Below are positions 15,281-23,248 of a stretch of DNA of 41,777 nt, piece by piece (positions within the stretch are counted from its first letter, which is position 1; each line of letters opens with the position of its first letter). The notes below the pieces were generated by a model that saw only the letters and a program-made list of their open reading frames with translations, searched no databases and was not told the origin of the DNA. The position numbers were made by a program, and so were the translations under genes. Origin of the DNA: Halarchaeoplasma sp046498385 (lineage in GTDB: Archaea; Thermoplasmatota; Thermoplasmata; Halarchaeoplasmatales; Halarchaeoplasmataceae); contig JAWOAU010000037.1 in assembly GCA_046498385.1 (NCBI GenBank), forward strand, positions 1-41,777, given 5' to 3'.

Positions 15281-16150
15281 TTATTTCACCTCCTTCAATT
15301 TTTTATTTAGTATTTCCCATATCTCAGAGGTCCCATTGGCGAGTTCACCATCAGAGTACTCGTTTATGGTCTTCTCTGCGATCATGGATCGGGTTGCGAC
15401 GTCATCGTAGGGTAGTTTACCGATCACATCAACTCCCTTTTTTTTACAGTAAGATACTATATCCTTTGTATTTTCAACATTTATGTCGTACTTATTTACA
15501 CATACCACAGCGGGTATGTCAAAATGTTCCGTTACTTCCAGTACCCTTTTCATGTCACTTATACCGGACAGCGTAGGTTCGGTAACAATCAGTACCAGAT
15601 CTACACCAACTATGGAAGCGATCACGGAACATCCCGTTCCCGGTGGTCCGTCGATGATTATGGTTTCAGCCCCCTGCTCTTCCGCAAGATTCTTTGCATT
15701 GTTTCTCACAATTGATACCAGCATACCCGAAGCCTCTTCTGCGGTATTGAGCACTGCGTGAACCATGGGTCCGAACCTCATGTTCGATGCGTACGCGTAA
15801 CCGGATACTCGTTCTACGAGCTCGATGGCACCCGTTGGGCATACATATTCGCAAACACCACACCCCTCACATCGATCATTTATAATCTCCAAATCGTCGC
15901 TTATGGCTCTAAACCTGCAATGCTCGGCACACAAACCACAGGACGTGCATTTATCTTCATCCATCTTGGCCAGTTTCAAACCGTAAAAGGGCATTTTTTC
16001 TTGTATAATCGGCTTCAACAATAGATGCAGATCCGGAGCATCGACGTCACAGTCCGCTAGTATCGCGTTCTCGGAGAGGCTGGCAAAAGCAGCGGTGACC
16101 GTCGTTTTACCCGTACCCCCCTTTCCGCTGATAACTGTAAGCTGTTTCAT
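15281..16150 (-). CDS. MinD-superfamily ATPase with inserted 2[4Fe-4S] ferredoxin domain
   Basis: This is a COG1149 protein. The P-loop is GKGGTGKTT (9-17) with the deviant-Walker signature lysine. A ferredoxin domain is inserted at about 62-110 with C68/C71/C74/C78 and C94/C97/C100/C104. DGPPGTGCSVIAS follows as the switch region. The combination suggests ATP-driven electron or Fe-S transfer, as in NifH/Mrp relatives, but the partner is unknown. It is 289 residues. It is paired with a related but clearly distinct ATPase upstream, overlapping by 4 bp (ATGA), so the two may act as a heterodimer. Confidence 0.88.
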   Translation of the reverse strand: MKQLTVISGKGGTGKTTVTAAFASLSENAILADCDVDAPDLHLLLKPIIQEKMPFYGLKLAKMDEDKCTSCGLCAEHCRFRAISDDLEIINDRCEGCGVCEYVCPTGAIELVERVSGYAYASNMRFGPMVHAVLNTAEEASGMLVSIVRNNAKNLAEEQGAETIIIDGPPGTGCSVIASIVGVDLVLIVTEPTLSGISDMKRVLEVTEHFDIPAVVCVNKYDINVENTKDIVSYCKKKGVDVIGKLPYDDVATRSMIAEKTINEYSDGELANGTSEIWEILNKKLKEVK

Positions 16151-16971
16151 ATCTTTAACACCTCCACCAGTTCTCTGAATTTATTTTTCCACTCCTTTTT
16201 TTCCAGTACAAAGGGAGTGCCCTGTGAATACAGTTTTGCGATCTCCGTATCATAGGGAATTTTCATAACTATACGTATGCCCTCGTCTTCACAATACCTC
16301 TCCACCCTGTCATTCCCGACACCGTCTTTATTGATCACCACGGAAAGGGGAATTTTTAAATCTCTCACTACAGCAACAGCAAGTTTTAGATCGTACAGAC
16401 CGAAAGGCGTGGGTTCGGTCACCAGTATGCAGTGATCACAATCACGTACAGTCTCTATGAAAGAGCATGCACACCCAGGAGGGGAATCGAGTATAACCAA
16501 GTTATCGTCTTGGATTTTATCCTTCAAGGCAGCTATGAGTGGAGTGGCCATAGGTTCTCCGATGTTTAACAGCCCTTGCAAGTATGTAATGCCCTTTCGA
16601 GCACCTTTGTTGATAACACCTATGGGCCGCTGTTGTTCACTTATGGCCCCGTCCTCACAAACCAGGGAACAGCCTCCACAGCCATGACAGAGTTCCGGGA
16701 ACAGTAGAACTTCTTTGGGCAGCGTGACCAAGGCGTTGTACTGGCAGAATTCAGAACACTTTCCGCAAAGCGTGCATTTTTCTTTATCGATCTTTGGTAC
16801 TGGTAGGTTTAATTCTTCAACCTGCTCCAACTCGATATTCAAAAATACGTTGGTGTTAGGTTCCTCTACATCGCAGTCAACCAACGTGCAATCTCCAAGA
16901 CTCAGTGCTAGATTAATGGCCACCGTCGTCTTACCGGTTCCACCCTTACCACTTGCTACAGCTATTTTCAT
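16147..16971 (-). CDS. MinD-superfamily ATPase with inserted 2[4Fe-4S] ferredoxin domain (partner paralogue)
   Basis: This is the second COG1149 ATPase. The N-terminus is MKIAVASGKGGTGKTT. The inserted ferredoxin carries CTLCGKCSEFC and CHGCGGCSLVC, and the switch region is DSPPGCACSF. The second cluster motif is followed by Glu rather than Pro. The start is the ATG at 16971, because GGAGG lies 8 nt upstream. A longer form from 16986 would place the ribosome site inside the gene. The start overlaps the DUF89 stop (ATGA). Tandem COG1149 pairs next to NifX-like genes are a known arrangement in anaerobic archaea and bacteria. Confidence 0.88.
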   Translation of the reverse strand: MKIAVASGKGGTGKTTVAINLALSLGDCTLVDCDVEEPNTNVFLNIELEQVEELNLPVPKIDKEKCTLCGKCSEFCQYNALVTLPKEVLLFPELCHGCGGCSLVCEDGAISEQQRPIGVINKGARKGITYLQGLLNIGEPMATPLIAALKDKIQDDNLVILDSPPGCACSFIETVRDCDHCILVTEPTPFGLYDLKLAVAVVRDLKIPLSVVINKDGVGNDRVERYCEDEGIRIVMKIPYDTEIAKLYSQGTPFVLEKKEWKNKFRELVEVLKI

Positions 16972-17825
16972 GCATCTTTCCTCCAAACTACGATATCGCC
17001 TTGGGGCAATTCAATATCAGCAGATACTACTGGACATTTGATTATTAGCATATGGAATATACCATCAACAGCACTCATCGCTTCGTAATTACCCTGCCCT
17101 TTGCTGATCACCGTTCCGGCAGAATTGATAAGATTGTAAAAATCCTCCGAATATATTTTCATACCTTTCTCCTGAATACCCGCTTCCACGAATTCAATAT
17201 ATTCTAACTCATCTAGCCCTGCATACTTTGCGTCTTCAAGGGTTGCATCGTTTATAAAGGGAGTTTTCTTGACAACGAAAAGTACTTTATTTATGTCATA
17301 GTGATTCGATAACGTTTCTAGGAATAGTTTATCCAATACGATTTCACCTGCATTATCCGCTAAGTACATGATGCTTTTTTTCGTTTCCAAAGAATTCAGC
17401 ATCTCCGTTCTACAGTCTACGGTGAAATCCTTATTCAGTACATCGCTTATGGTTCGGTCGAGGTCGAAATCATTCATAGCACCGTAATCGATGATATTAC
17501 CTGCTATGGAAAGGCGGATTGCGGTGTTTACAGGTTCGGAGGAATCATCCACTATCTTTTTAAGTTCATCATACTTTTTCAATATGATATCGTTGGATGC
17601 TTTTTTCACACCTTGATAGGGATCTACTCCTCCTAACTCATCTCGAACTAAACTATGGACCTTATTTGCCATCAGCATCGGTGAAGTGTCCCATTTCATA
17701 GAAGATAGACATTTCATAGTCCCTCTGAGTACGGATTCCAGTAATTCCGGTTCATCGGAAATAAATCTGGCAGCCTGGAGAGCCTGTCTTTGGAAGCATG
17801 GGATGCAGTCGGGATAGGTTTTCAT
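16968..17825 (-). CDS. DUF89 / ARMT1-like family protein (archaeal COG1578)
   Basis: DUF89 proteins are metal-dependent phosphatases thought to remove damaged phosphometabolites. The archaeal branch is uncharacterised. Family features are the N-terminal CIPCFQRQAL, the DNAGEIVLDKL loop whose Asp and Asn bind metal, and SKGQGNYEA near the C-terminus. The start is set at the ATG at 17825 with TTAGGTG 6 nt upstream. A GTG three codons earlier (17834) is possible. Its place between the NifX-like genes and the MinD ATPases suggests a cofactor-related task rather than general housecleaning (inference). Confidence 0.8.
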   Translation of the reverse strand: MKTYPDCIPCFQRQALQAARFISDEPELLESVLRGTMKCLSSMKWDTSPMLMANKVHSLVRDELGGVDPYQGVKKASNDIILKKYDELKKIVDDSSEPVNTAIRLSIAGNIIDYGAMNDFDLDRTISDVLNKDFTVDCRTEMLNSLETKKSIMYLADNAGEIVLDKLFLETLSNHYDINKVLFVVKKTPFINDATLEDAKYAGLDELEYIEFVEAGIQEKGMKIYSEDFYNLINSAGTVISKGQGNYEAMSAVDGIFHMLIIKCPVVSADIELPQGDIVVWRKDA

Positions 17826-17834
17826 AAATTGCAC

Positions 17835-18230
17835 CTAACAGTGGTGTTTACCGTTCCCGTGACCTTCACCCCTAAAGGCGTGCTGCTGGCATGCCGTTTC
17901 ACTGGTGGCTGTCTGTAGTTTTCCCGCCTCCCACATGTCGATAGCATCAGAGACCTTTCCGGTGGCACCGACATACACCATTATACCTTTTTCCTGAAAC
18001 ATCTGGATCGCCTTTCTACCGAGGCCGTCGCACAGCATCGCGTCAGCTCCGGCATCGTGTATAAGGTCCGGTGGGTAACCGGTTCCGCCCATGTGAGTTG
18101 TAGTGTTCTTTATTACCCGTACATCTCCGGTCTCCGTATCTACTATCGTGTAGGTAGGCACTCTTCCAAAATGAACTCCTACCTGCTCCTCAAGTCCGCG
18201 TTCGCCCATTGTTGGTATGCAAACTTTCAT
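17835..18230 (-). CDS. NifX/NafY-family protein (dinitrogenase Fe-Mo cofactor domain)
   Basis: This COG1433 protein is related to NifX, NafY and the C-terminus of NifB, which carry iron-molybdenum cofactor precursors. The fold's landmarks are MKVCIPTMG, VGVHFGRVPTYTIVD, GAGADAMLCDGLGRKA-like turns, and IMVYVGATGKVSDAIDMWEAGKL. The C-terminus is unusual: HAFRGEGHGNGKHHC, a His/Cys tail that could bind a metal. No nitrogenase gene is in view. So a role in handling another metal cluster is more likely, as for stand-alone family members in non-fixing archaea. It lies 4 bp after a sister gene. Confidence 0.87.
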   Translation of the reverse strand: MKVCIPTMGERGLEEQVGVHFGRVPTYTIVDTETGDVRVIKNTTTHMGGTGYPPDLIHDAGADAMLCDGLGRKAIQMFQEKGIMVYVGATGKVSDAIDMWEAGKLQTATSETACQQHAFRGEGHGNGKHHC

Positions 18231-18234
18231 GGTC

Positions 18235-18600
18235 TCATCTAACCCCGGTATGGGATGCTACGCTAGCACCCTCAGCTTCTTCGAGTACTCCGTTCTTCCA
18301 CTGCTCAACAACCTCATTTACCGTACCCGATGCGCCGATAAATGCCTTAATTCCAGCGGAACTAAGCGCATCATAGGCATTGGGACCTACATTCCCGGTG
18401 ATCACTCCTTCCACACCGAGGTCGGATATTGTTTTAACCGCAACTGGTCCCGCTCCACCTCTTTGCATCGCACCGGAGTTATCATGGGCTGTAAATTCCA
18501 TCGTTTCCGGATCCAGTACGATGAAATACTGGCACCGTCCGAACCTCGGGTCTACGTCTGAATCCAAATCCTTTCCATTGGATGTTATCGCTATTTTCAT
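18235..18600 (-). CDS. NifX/NafY-family protein (second copy)
   Basis: This 121-residue COG1433 protein is a sister of 17835-18230 but without the His/Cys tail. It shows MKIAITSNG, VDPRFGRCQYFIVLDPETMEF, GGAGPVAVKTISDLGVEGVI, NVGPNAYDALSSAGIKAFIGAS and EVVEQWKNG, the classic small NifX-like pattern seen in archaeal MTH1175-type proteins. The ligand is not known; family members bind Fe-S or Fe-Mo precursors. It starts 4 bp downstream of the flavoprotein gene stop and belongs to the same operon. Confidence 0.88.
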   Translation of the reverse strand: MKIAITSNGKDLDSDVDPRFGRCQYFIVLDPETMEFTAHDNSGAMQRGGAGPVAVKTISDLGVEGVITGNVGPNAYDALSSAGIKAFIGASGTVNEVVEQWKNGVLEEAEGASVASHTGVR

Positions 18601-18604
18601 TCTA

Positions 18605-19954
18605 TCATCTCATATCTTTAATTGCCATTTCAGATGCGTTTACCAGTTGGTACGCTATTGGTGAGGCGGTAACAGCGGGGTGGGTTCCTATCTGGAAGGT
18701 GGCTATATCGTCAGCAGTCATCTTCTGTTGTATACAAGCACTTATGATGTTTATGACCTCTCCGGCACTCGGCCCGCCACATACGGATCCACCGATCAGG
18801 TCACCGTTGGATTTGTTAAAGTTTAGACTGACCCACATCTTTGACATACCTGGCATTCCACCTGGATGTCTATTAGGTGCTTCCATCTCACCCACTGCTA
18901 CTTCAAAGCCACAATCATTGGCTTCCTTTGCACTCATCCCGGCTTTGCCTACGGTGAGTTTGTCAATAGCGGTTGAGAATACGCCGATAACGCCTTGATT
19001 CGTACGCCGGGTTCTGTACAGATTTGCTCCGGCTATTCTGGCCTCATTGGTTGCTATGGAAGCGAGCCATAATCTCGACGGTTTTCCCGTGAAGAACGAC
19101 GTTTTGCTAGCACAATCACCTACAGCGAATATGTTCGGATCGCTTGTTCTTTGGTTGGAATCCACCTTTATCCCTAAACCCGGGTCAGCCTCCAAACCGG
19201 TTTTTTGTGCAAGTTCAATGTTTGGCTTTACACCAACTCCGACTATGAGAGCGTCTGCTTTGATTTCCCTGCCATCTGATAATTTTACACTTGTTATCTT
19301 ATCATCGCCTAATATCTGCTCTAGTTTTGTTCCGGTTAGTACGTTGATATCTTTATTTTTGAGACCATTTTCTATCTCCTCACAGCATTTACAACTTTTC
19401 TCACCGAATGCCATCTGTAAACATTGGTCCAACATCTCCACAATGGTTACGTTTATATCTCGACTCTTTTTACATTCGTCGGCGAACTCGATTCCTATGA
19501 ACCCACCACCTAGAATTACAAGATCTTTTGTGTTATCCAGCGTAGTTTGTAATTCTTTAAGATAATTTACGTCTTTCTTTATGGTGTACACATTTTCCTT
19601 ATCTATACCCGGTATAGGAGGTACCAATGGCTCGGAGCCGATCGCCAATATGAGCTTATCGTAAGCTATCGTCTCTCCACCTGCGGTAACCAAGTTCTTC
19701 TCCGCTTTGTTGATATCCGTGACCTCATCCACGAGTATTTCAACGTTGTTTCCCTCCAACGGTGTATCCGGTATGAGGTTGTTCTCAGGCTTACCTACGG
19801 TACCGAATATGTATGGTATACCACATGGAATTAAAACCTGCTTTTCTTTCCTTATCAACAATATGCTTTTGTCGGGATAATGCCTTCTAGCAGTGATCGC
19901 TGCCGGCACCCCGGCTGCACTTCCGCCTATTACAACTATGTCCGCTTCTTTCAT
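18605..19954 (-). CDS. FAD-dependent pyridine nucleotide-disulfide oxidoreductase (CoA-disulfide reductase/NADH oxidase-like)
   Basis: It has 449 residues with FAD-binding GGSAAG (10-15), the single redox cysteine C44 in IPCGIPYIFG as in CoA-disulfide reductases and Nox enzymes, the NAD(P)-binding GGGFIGIEFA, and the second FAD motif FAVGDCA. A C-terminal dimerisation domain follows. An unusual cysteine cluster KSCKCCEE sits near residue 197. Family members reduce CoA disulfide, polysulfide or O2 with NAD(P)H, so the exact reaction is open. It overlaps the Mrp gene by 4 bp. It may supply electrons to the Fe-S ATPases encoded downstream (inference). Confidence 0.87.
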   Translation of the reverse strand: MKEADIVVIGGSAAGVPAAITARRHYPDKSILLIRKEKQVLIPCGIPYIFGTVGKPENNLIPDTPLEGNNVEILVDEVTDINKAEKNLVTAGGETIAYDKLILAIGSEPLVPPIPGIDKENVYTIKKDVNYLKELQTTLDNTKDLVILGGGFIGIEFADECKKSRDINVTIVEMLDQCLQMAFGEKSCKCCEEIENGLKNKDINVLTGTKLEQILGDDKITSVKLSDGREIKADALIVGVGVKPNIELAQKTGLEADPGLGIKVDSNQRTSDPNIFAVGDCASKTSFFTGKPSRLWLASIATNEARIAGANLYRTRRTNQGVIGVFSTAIDKLTVGKAGMSAKEANDCGFEVAVGEMEAPNRHPGGMPGMSKMWVSLNFNKSNGDLIGGSVCGGPSAGEVINIISACIQQKMTADDIATFQIGTHPAVTASPIAYQLVNASEMAIKDMR

Positions 19955-20736
19955 TTTTTATCACCTATTTTTTCCAGTAGCTTTTCTACTATTTCATTGA
20001 ATAGCTCCGCACTTTTGTTATCTTGATTGGAAAAGGGTAATCCTTTCTCTCCGCTGCCAACTATATCGGCATGTAACGGAATGCTCCCGAGATATAGAAC
20101 CCCTAGATCTTCCGACATGTTCTTTCCACCCTCAATACCGAACATTGGAATGGTTTCACCGCAGTGAGGACATTTAAAGTCGCTCATATTCTCTATAACC
20201 CCTAGGATTTTCATGTTTAATTTCCTGGCAAAGTTGATGGACTTGCGCACCGCATCCAGTGAAACCTCCTGTGGTGTGGTCACTATCAACGCTCCCTCGA
20301 TATCTTTGAATTCCTGGGCGATGCTCAGGGGCTCATCACCAGTACCCGGTGGCAGATCCACAACCAGATAGTCCAGTGAACCCCATTCCACCTTCTGGAT
20401 AAGCTGATTGATCATGTTCATCTTCATGGGCCCCCTCCAGATCAGGGGCGAATCTTTATCGGGAAGGAAAAATTCCATGGAAACCACCTTTAGATCTGGT
20501 GTGACCTGAACGGGCAGTATCGCATCTCCCTTTGTATCAAGCATTTTGTTCTTTATTCCCATCAATCTTGGTATGGTAGGTCCATGAAAATCACTGTCAA
20601 AGATACCTACCTTGTAACCACGTTTTGATAGATTGTACGCAAGGTTGGCGGACACTGTACTTTTTCCCACACCACCCTTTCCACTCATCACCACGATAGT
20701 CCGTTTTGTTTTACCTTTGCTGCTTTCTTTCCCCAT
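19951..20736 (-). CDS. Mrp/NBP35-family Fe-S cluster carrier ATPase
   Basis: This P-loop NTPase (ApbC/Nbp35 type) binds and transfers [4Fe-4S] clusters. The N-terminal basic SSKGKTKRTIVVM is followed by SGKGGVGKSTVSANLA (P-loop about 19-27). FDSDFHGPTIPRLMGI, VVDLPPGTGDEPLS and the C-terminal metal site CPHCGE are all canonical. The length of 261 is typical of archaeal Mrp. It is the first gene of the nine-gene minus-strand operon ending at 15098. The promoter candidate is at 20757-20791. Confidence 0.93.
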   Translation of the reverse strand: MGKESSKGKTKRTIVVMSGKGGVGKSTVSANLAYNLSKRGYKVGIFDSDFHGPTIPRLMGIKNKMLDTKGDAILPVQVTPDLKVVSMEFFLPDKDSPLIWRGPMKMNMINQLIQKVEWGSLDYLVVDLPPGTGDEPLSIAQEFKDIEGALIVTTPQEVSLDAVRKSINFARKLNMKILGVIENMSDFKCPHCGETIPMFGIEGGKNMSEDLGVLYLGSIPLHADIVGSGEKGLPFSNQDNKSAELFNEIVEKLLEKIGDKK

Positions 20737-20756
20737 ATAAATGATATCAAATTGGG

Positions 20757-20791
20757 ATTTTATATTTATACTTTGTGCACATATGAGTATA
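20757..20791 (-). promoter_or_regulatory. Promoter of the Mrp-NifX-MinD operon with inverted repeat
   Basis: On the minus strand a TATA-like AAGTATAAATATAAAATC lies about 25-35 bp before the Mrp ATG at 20736, so the message is nearly leaderless. TATACT (20767-20772) and AGTATA (20786-20791) form an inverted repeat around TGTGCACA, overlapping the TATA element. It has no resemblance to the TTTGG-N4-CCAAA boxes. The DUF134 protein encoded just upstream is a candidate ligand (inference). Confidence 0.4.
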
Positions 20792-20918
20792 ATAAACGGT
20801 ATAAAATCGTCCTAGTGACACAAGATATGTTTTCCCGCTATCTATGCACACGTATTTATCCAAAGGTGAGCTAAACCAACACTATCTATATCTAGATCAA
20901 TAGAAGAACTTAAAAAAT

Positions 20919-21218
20919 CTATTTAAGGGTATAATTCCCTCCTTCGATTTTTATCTTTTTTCCCTTTGTCAGGGCTTCAGCTACCTTTTTTCGAGCGGTC
21001 CTTAGGTCGTTCCAGAACGTTTTTCGTGAAACGCCCATCTCGGCAGCAGCTTCCTCTTGAGTCAAGTTCAACAGGTCTATCAGCCTAAGGGCTTCAACTT
21101 CTTCGATCCTTAACTTAACTTCTGCCTGTATCTTGTCCCTTGGGCAAAAGCATGTTTCACGAGGGGTCCATCCCACACGTCTTTTACCTCTTCTTCTACC
21201 TCGTTTTTTACCTGGCAT
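20919..21218 (-). CDS. DUF134 (UPF0251) predicted DNA-binding protein
   Basis: This 99-residue protein has a basic N-terminus (PGKKRGRRRGKRRVG), a CFCPRD motif and a sigma-70-region-4-like helix-turn-helix, VEALRLIDLLNLTQEEAAAEMGVSRKTFWNDL. That is the DUF134 signature. The family often sits beside NifX-type and MinD-type genes, which is what is seen here. It is a likely local regulator of the downstream operon (inference). A TATA-like CTTATAATC about 25 bp upstream of the ATG suggests a leaderless message. Confidence 0.87.
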   Translation of the reverse strand: MPGKKRGRRRGKRRVGWTPRETCFCPRDKIQAEVKLRIEEVEALRLIDLLNLTQEEAAAEMGVSRKTFWNDLRTARKKVAEALTKGKKIKIEGGNYTLK

Positions 21219-21262
21219 TGGCGTTATATACGGTTCTTGATTATAAGTAATTTGGGATATTT

Positions 21263-21285
21263 GAGCCTGTCAAGTTTTTAGTAAT
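21263..21285. repeat. Solo terminal inverted repeat of the MITE family
   Basis: The sequence begins GAGCCTGTCAAG and ends TTTTTAGTAAT. Its outer 10 bases are identical to both ends of the element at 36644-36765, and the inner TTAGT-AT part also matches. No matching opposite end was found within the next 2 kb, so this is a truncated copy. It lies 20 bp from the stop codon of the damaged surface-protein gene. Confidence 0.65.
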
Positions 21286-21305
21286 AGGCTAGGCTATAAG
21301 AGAAA

Positions 21306-23159
21306 CTACATATTCTCGTACAGCCAGTGAAGACCCTTGCAGACCGCTGTGGAGTACCGCATCTCGGATATCCAATCTATGTCCGAATATGGTATTTCGA
21401 AGGAGGGAGTTATTTGTTCAATATGTACTATGTTGATTATATCCCCTAGTAAAATATCGGATGACTTCTCCGCACCGTTTAGCGGATCACTAACGCCTTC
21501 GTAGATCTGGTAGTACCCTCTGGAGAACAGCATGTAGTCCCGCACCCTGAATGCCCGTCCTGGGCGCTGCCATGGTATATCGAAGGTGAGTATGATGTGC
21601 TCACCGGGTACGATGGTTACCATATCGCCGTTGCCCTCCAGCAGTGTGTCCGTCACATCCTCGATACCGTTGAGCATGGCACTTACCATGGGTGCTTCCT
21701 GCACATTCACACGTCTCGGTACCGAGTTGTCCAGCCCCACGAAGTCAAGGAAGTGGTTCTGTGTGCTCACTATCTGAACCTCCACCTCACCGATACCGCC
21801 GGGTACGAACTGCTGTAACACCTCATTCAGAGGTATCACTATATCGGATGGATGGTTACGGGGATGGATCACAGTCACGTTGATCCACTCACCTTCATCT
21901 ACCCTCAAACTCACGTATAGAGAGGTTTTTAGATGAAACATCAATCCCGGGGTTGAGCTCATGATATTCTGCTCGGTATAGGATTCGAAGCCGTGACTCC
22001 GTACAACCAGCTTCTGATGCCGCCATCGTGCATTACCTATGTCTCCATAGTTAAGTACAACCGACGAGCCTTCCGGCATGTACATCGGTTCACTGTCGGG
22101 GTCACTCACATACTCGAGGACGTCCTGGCCGTAGCCGTCATATGCGGAGATCGGTGGCACGGGGTCCTTGTAGGTCATATACTCGTAGTCAGGTGTAGTA
22201 CCCACGCTGTAGCCTTCACGGTGGTCTATGGTGTACAGTGAGAAGGTGTCGAAAAAGTCCTGCGTATGCTCGAATTCTTCTATCTTTAGAGAGTAGCGGC
22301 CGTCTTTAGGTACCATACTATTCTGCAATATGTAATTGTCATCCACTACACCCTCCTGATGCTCGGAATCTATCAATATGTTGTTGTCTCTAGCGTAATC
22401 AGTACCGTTCCAAACGGATACGTATGGGCAGCCCAGCGGTGGGTCTTCTCCGTCGTCTCCGTCGTTGGTCACATAAAACAAATTTGAAAACGTTATCAAG
22501 TCCCAATCGTAAGGTTCCCAAGCACAATTATCGTAATGACAAGAATGAGATTCAGATATTGATATATCGAACCTTATGTCCACACAATCATCATGTTCGT
22601 CTGGCACTAGAAAAGACACACTCTCGATTATGGTTCCACTGGTTCTGTCCCACATATAATTGATGGTTTCCCAAGTGGAACCGGAATCGAAGCTTATTTC
22701 CATCTCGATGTCGTATCCAAGGGTATCACATCCTATCTGATTAACCAATTCTATTTCAAATTCCACTATGACATGGGGTGCCGCACCTCCACTAGTGTAA
22801 TCGCTTGTATAGTAGTGGTCTTTGTCGGTGTCTATGTGTGAAATATCAGGTTCCATATCCTCTTCCCATTCCTTGTCGTTAGTGACGGAAAACTGGTTTT
22901 CATATATTACCGGTTCCCACTCATCATCCGTTTCCCAGTTATTAGGAGATATGTTGACTCTTAGATCTACATCGGCAACTTCACAACCAGTAACCGTGTC
23001 GTTAACATAAAACCAGCCATTTCCGATTATAGTTCCACGTTTCGCTTTAATGAAAGACGAGGATATCATGAATGGTGTTGTCCATTCATCAGAACCTTCG
23101 AACATTATTTCCAATTCAATGTCGTATCTAGGTTTTTCACATCCGATCTCATTGTCCAA
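21306..23159 (-). CDS. Surface/secreted protein, N-terminally truncated
   Basis: This is a 617-codon frame without signal peptide or membrane anchor. The N-terminal part holds two related beta-sandwich-like repeats of about 110 residues (NEIGCEKPRYDIELEI... and NQIGCDTLGYDIEMEI..., each ending in an xFxVTND stretch). The C-terminal ~370 residues begin GCPYVSVWNGTDYARDNNIL, a domain common in large archaeal cell-surface proteins. The frame stays open upstream of the nominal ATG to about 23222 with good continuation of the repeat (RPEFTISLDNEIGC), then meets a TGA with no start codon. So the real 5' end has been lost. The N-terminal repeats are more AT-rich than the C-terminal domain. It is probably a remnant, though expression cannot be excluded. 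Confidence 0.6.
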   Translation of the reverse strand: MDNEIGCEKPRYDIELEIMFEGSDEWTTPFMISSSFIKAKRGTIIGNGWFYVNDTVTGCEVADVDLRVNISPNNWETDDEWEPVIYENQFSVTNDKEWEEDMEPDISHIDTDKDHYYTSDYTSGGAAPHVIVEFEIELVNQIGCDTLGYDIEMEISFDSGSTWETINYMWDRTSGTIIESVSFLVPDEHDDCVDIRFDISISESHSCHYDNCAWEPYDWDLITFSNLFYVTNDGDDGEDPPLGCPYVSVWNGTDYARDNNILIDSEHQEGVVDDNYILQNSMVPKDGRYSLKIEEFEHTQDFFDTFSLYTIDHREGYSVGTTPDYEYMTYKDPVPPISAYDGYGQDVLEYVSDPDSEPMYMPEGSSVVLNYGDIGNARWRHQKLVVRSHGFESYTEQNIMSSTPGLMFHLKTSLYVSLRVDEGEWINVTVIHPRNHPSDIVIPLNEVLQQFVPGGIGEVEVQIVSTQNHFLDFVGLDNSVPRRVNVQEAPMVSAMLNGIEDVTDTLLEGNGDMVTIVPGEHIILTFDIPWQRPGRAFRVRDYMLFSRGYYQIYEGVSDPLNGAEKSSDILLGDIINIVHIEQITPSFEIPYSDIDWISEMRYSTAVCKGLHWLYENM

Positions 23160-23248
23160 AGAAATTGTGAACTCCGGCCTAATGTAAATCCCATCAAGCG
23201 ATTGTGATAACCAACTATCGGCTCATATTCGCTCAGTTGACGAATTAG

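Noticed and set aside
15098..20736. Idea that the NifX-like genes mark a nitrogenase locus
   Set aside because: No nifH, nifDK, nifEN or nifB is in the window, and stand-alone NifX-like proteins are common in non-fixing archaea.
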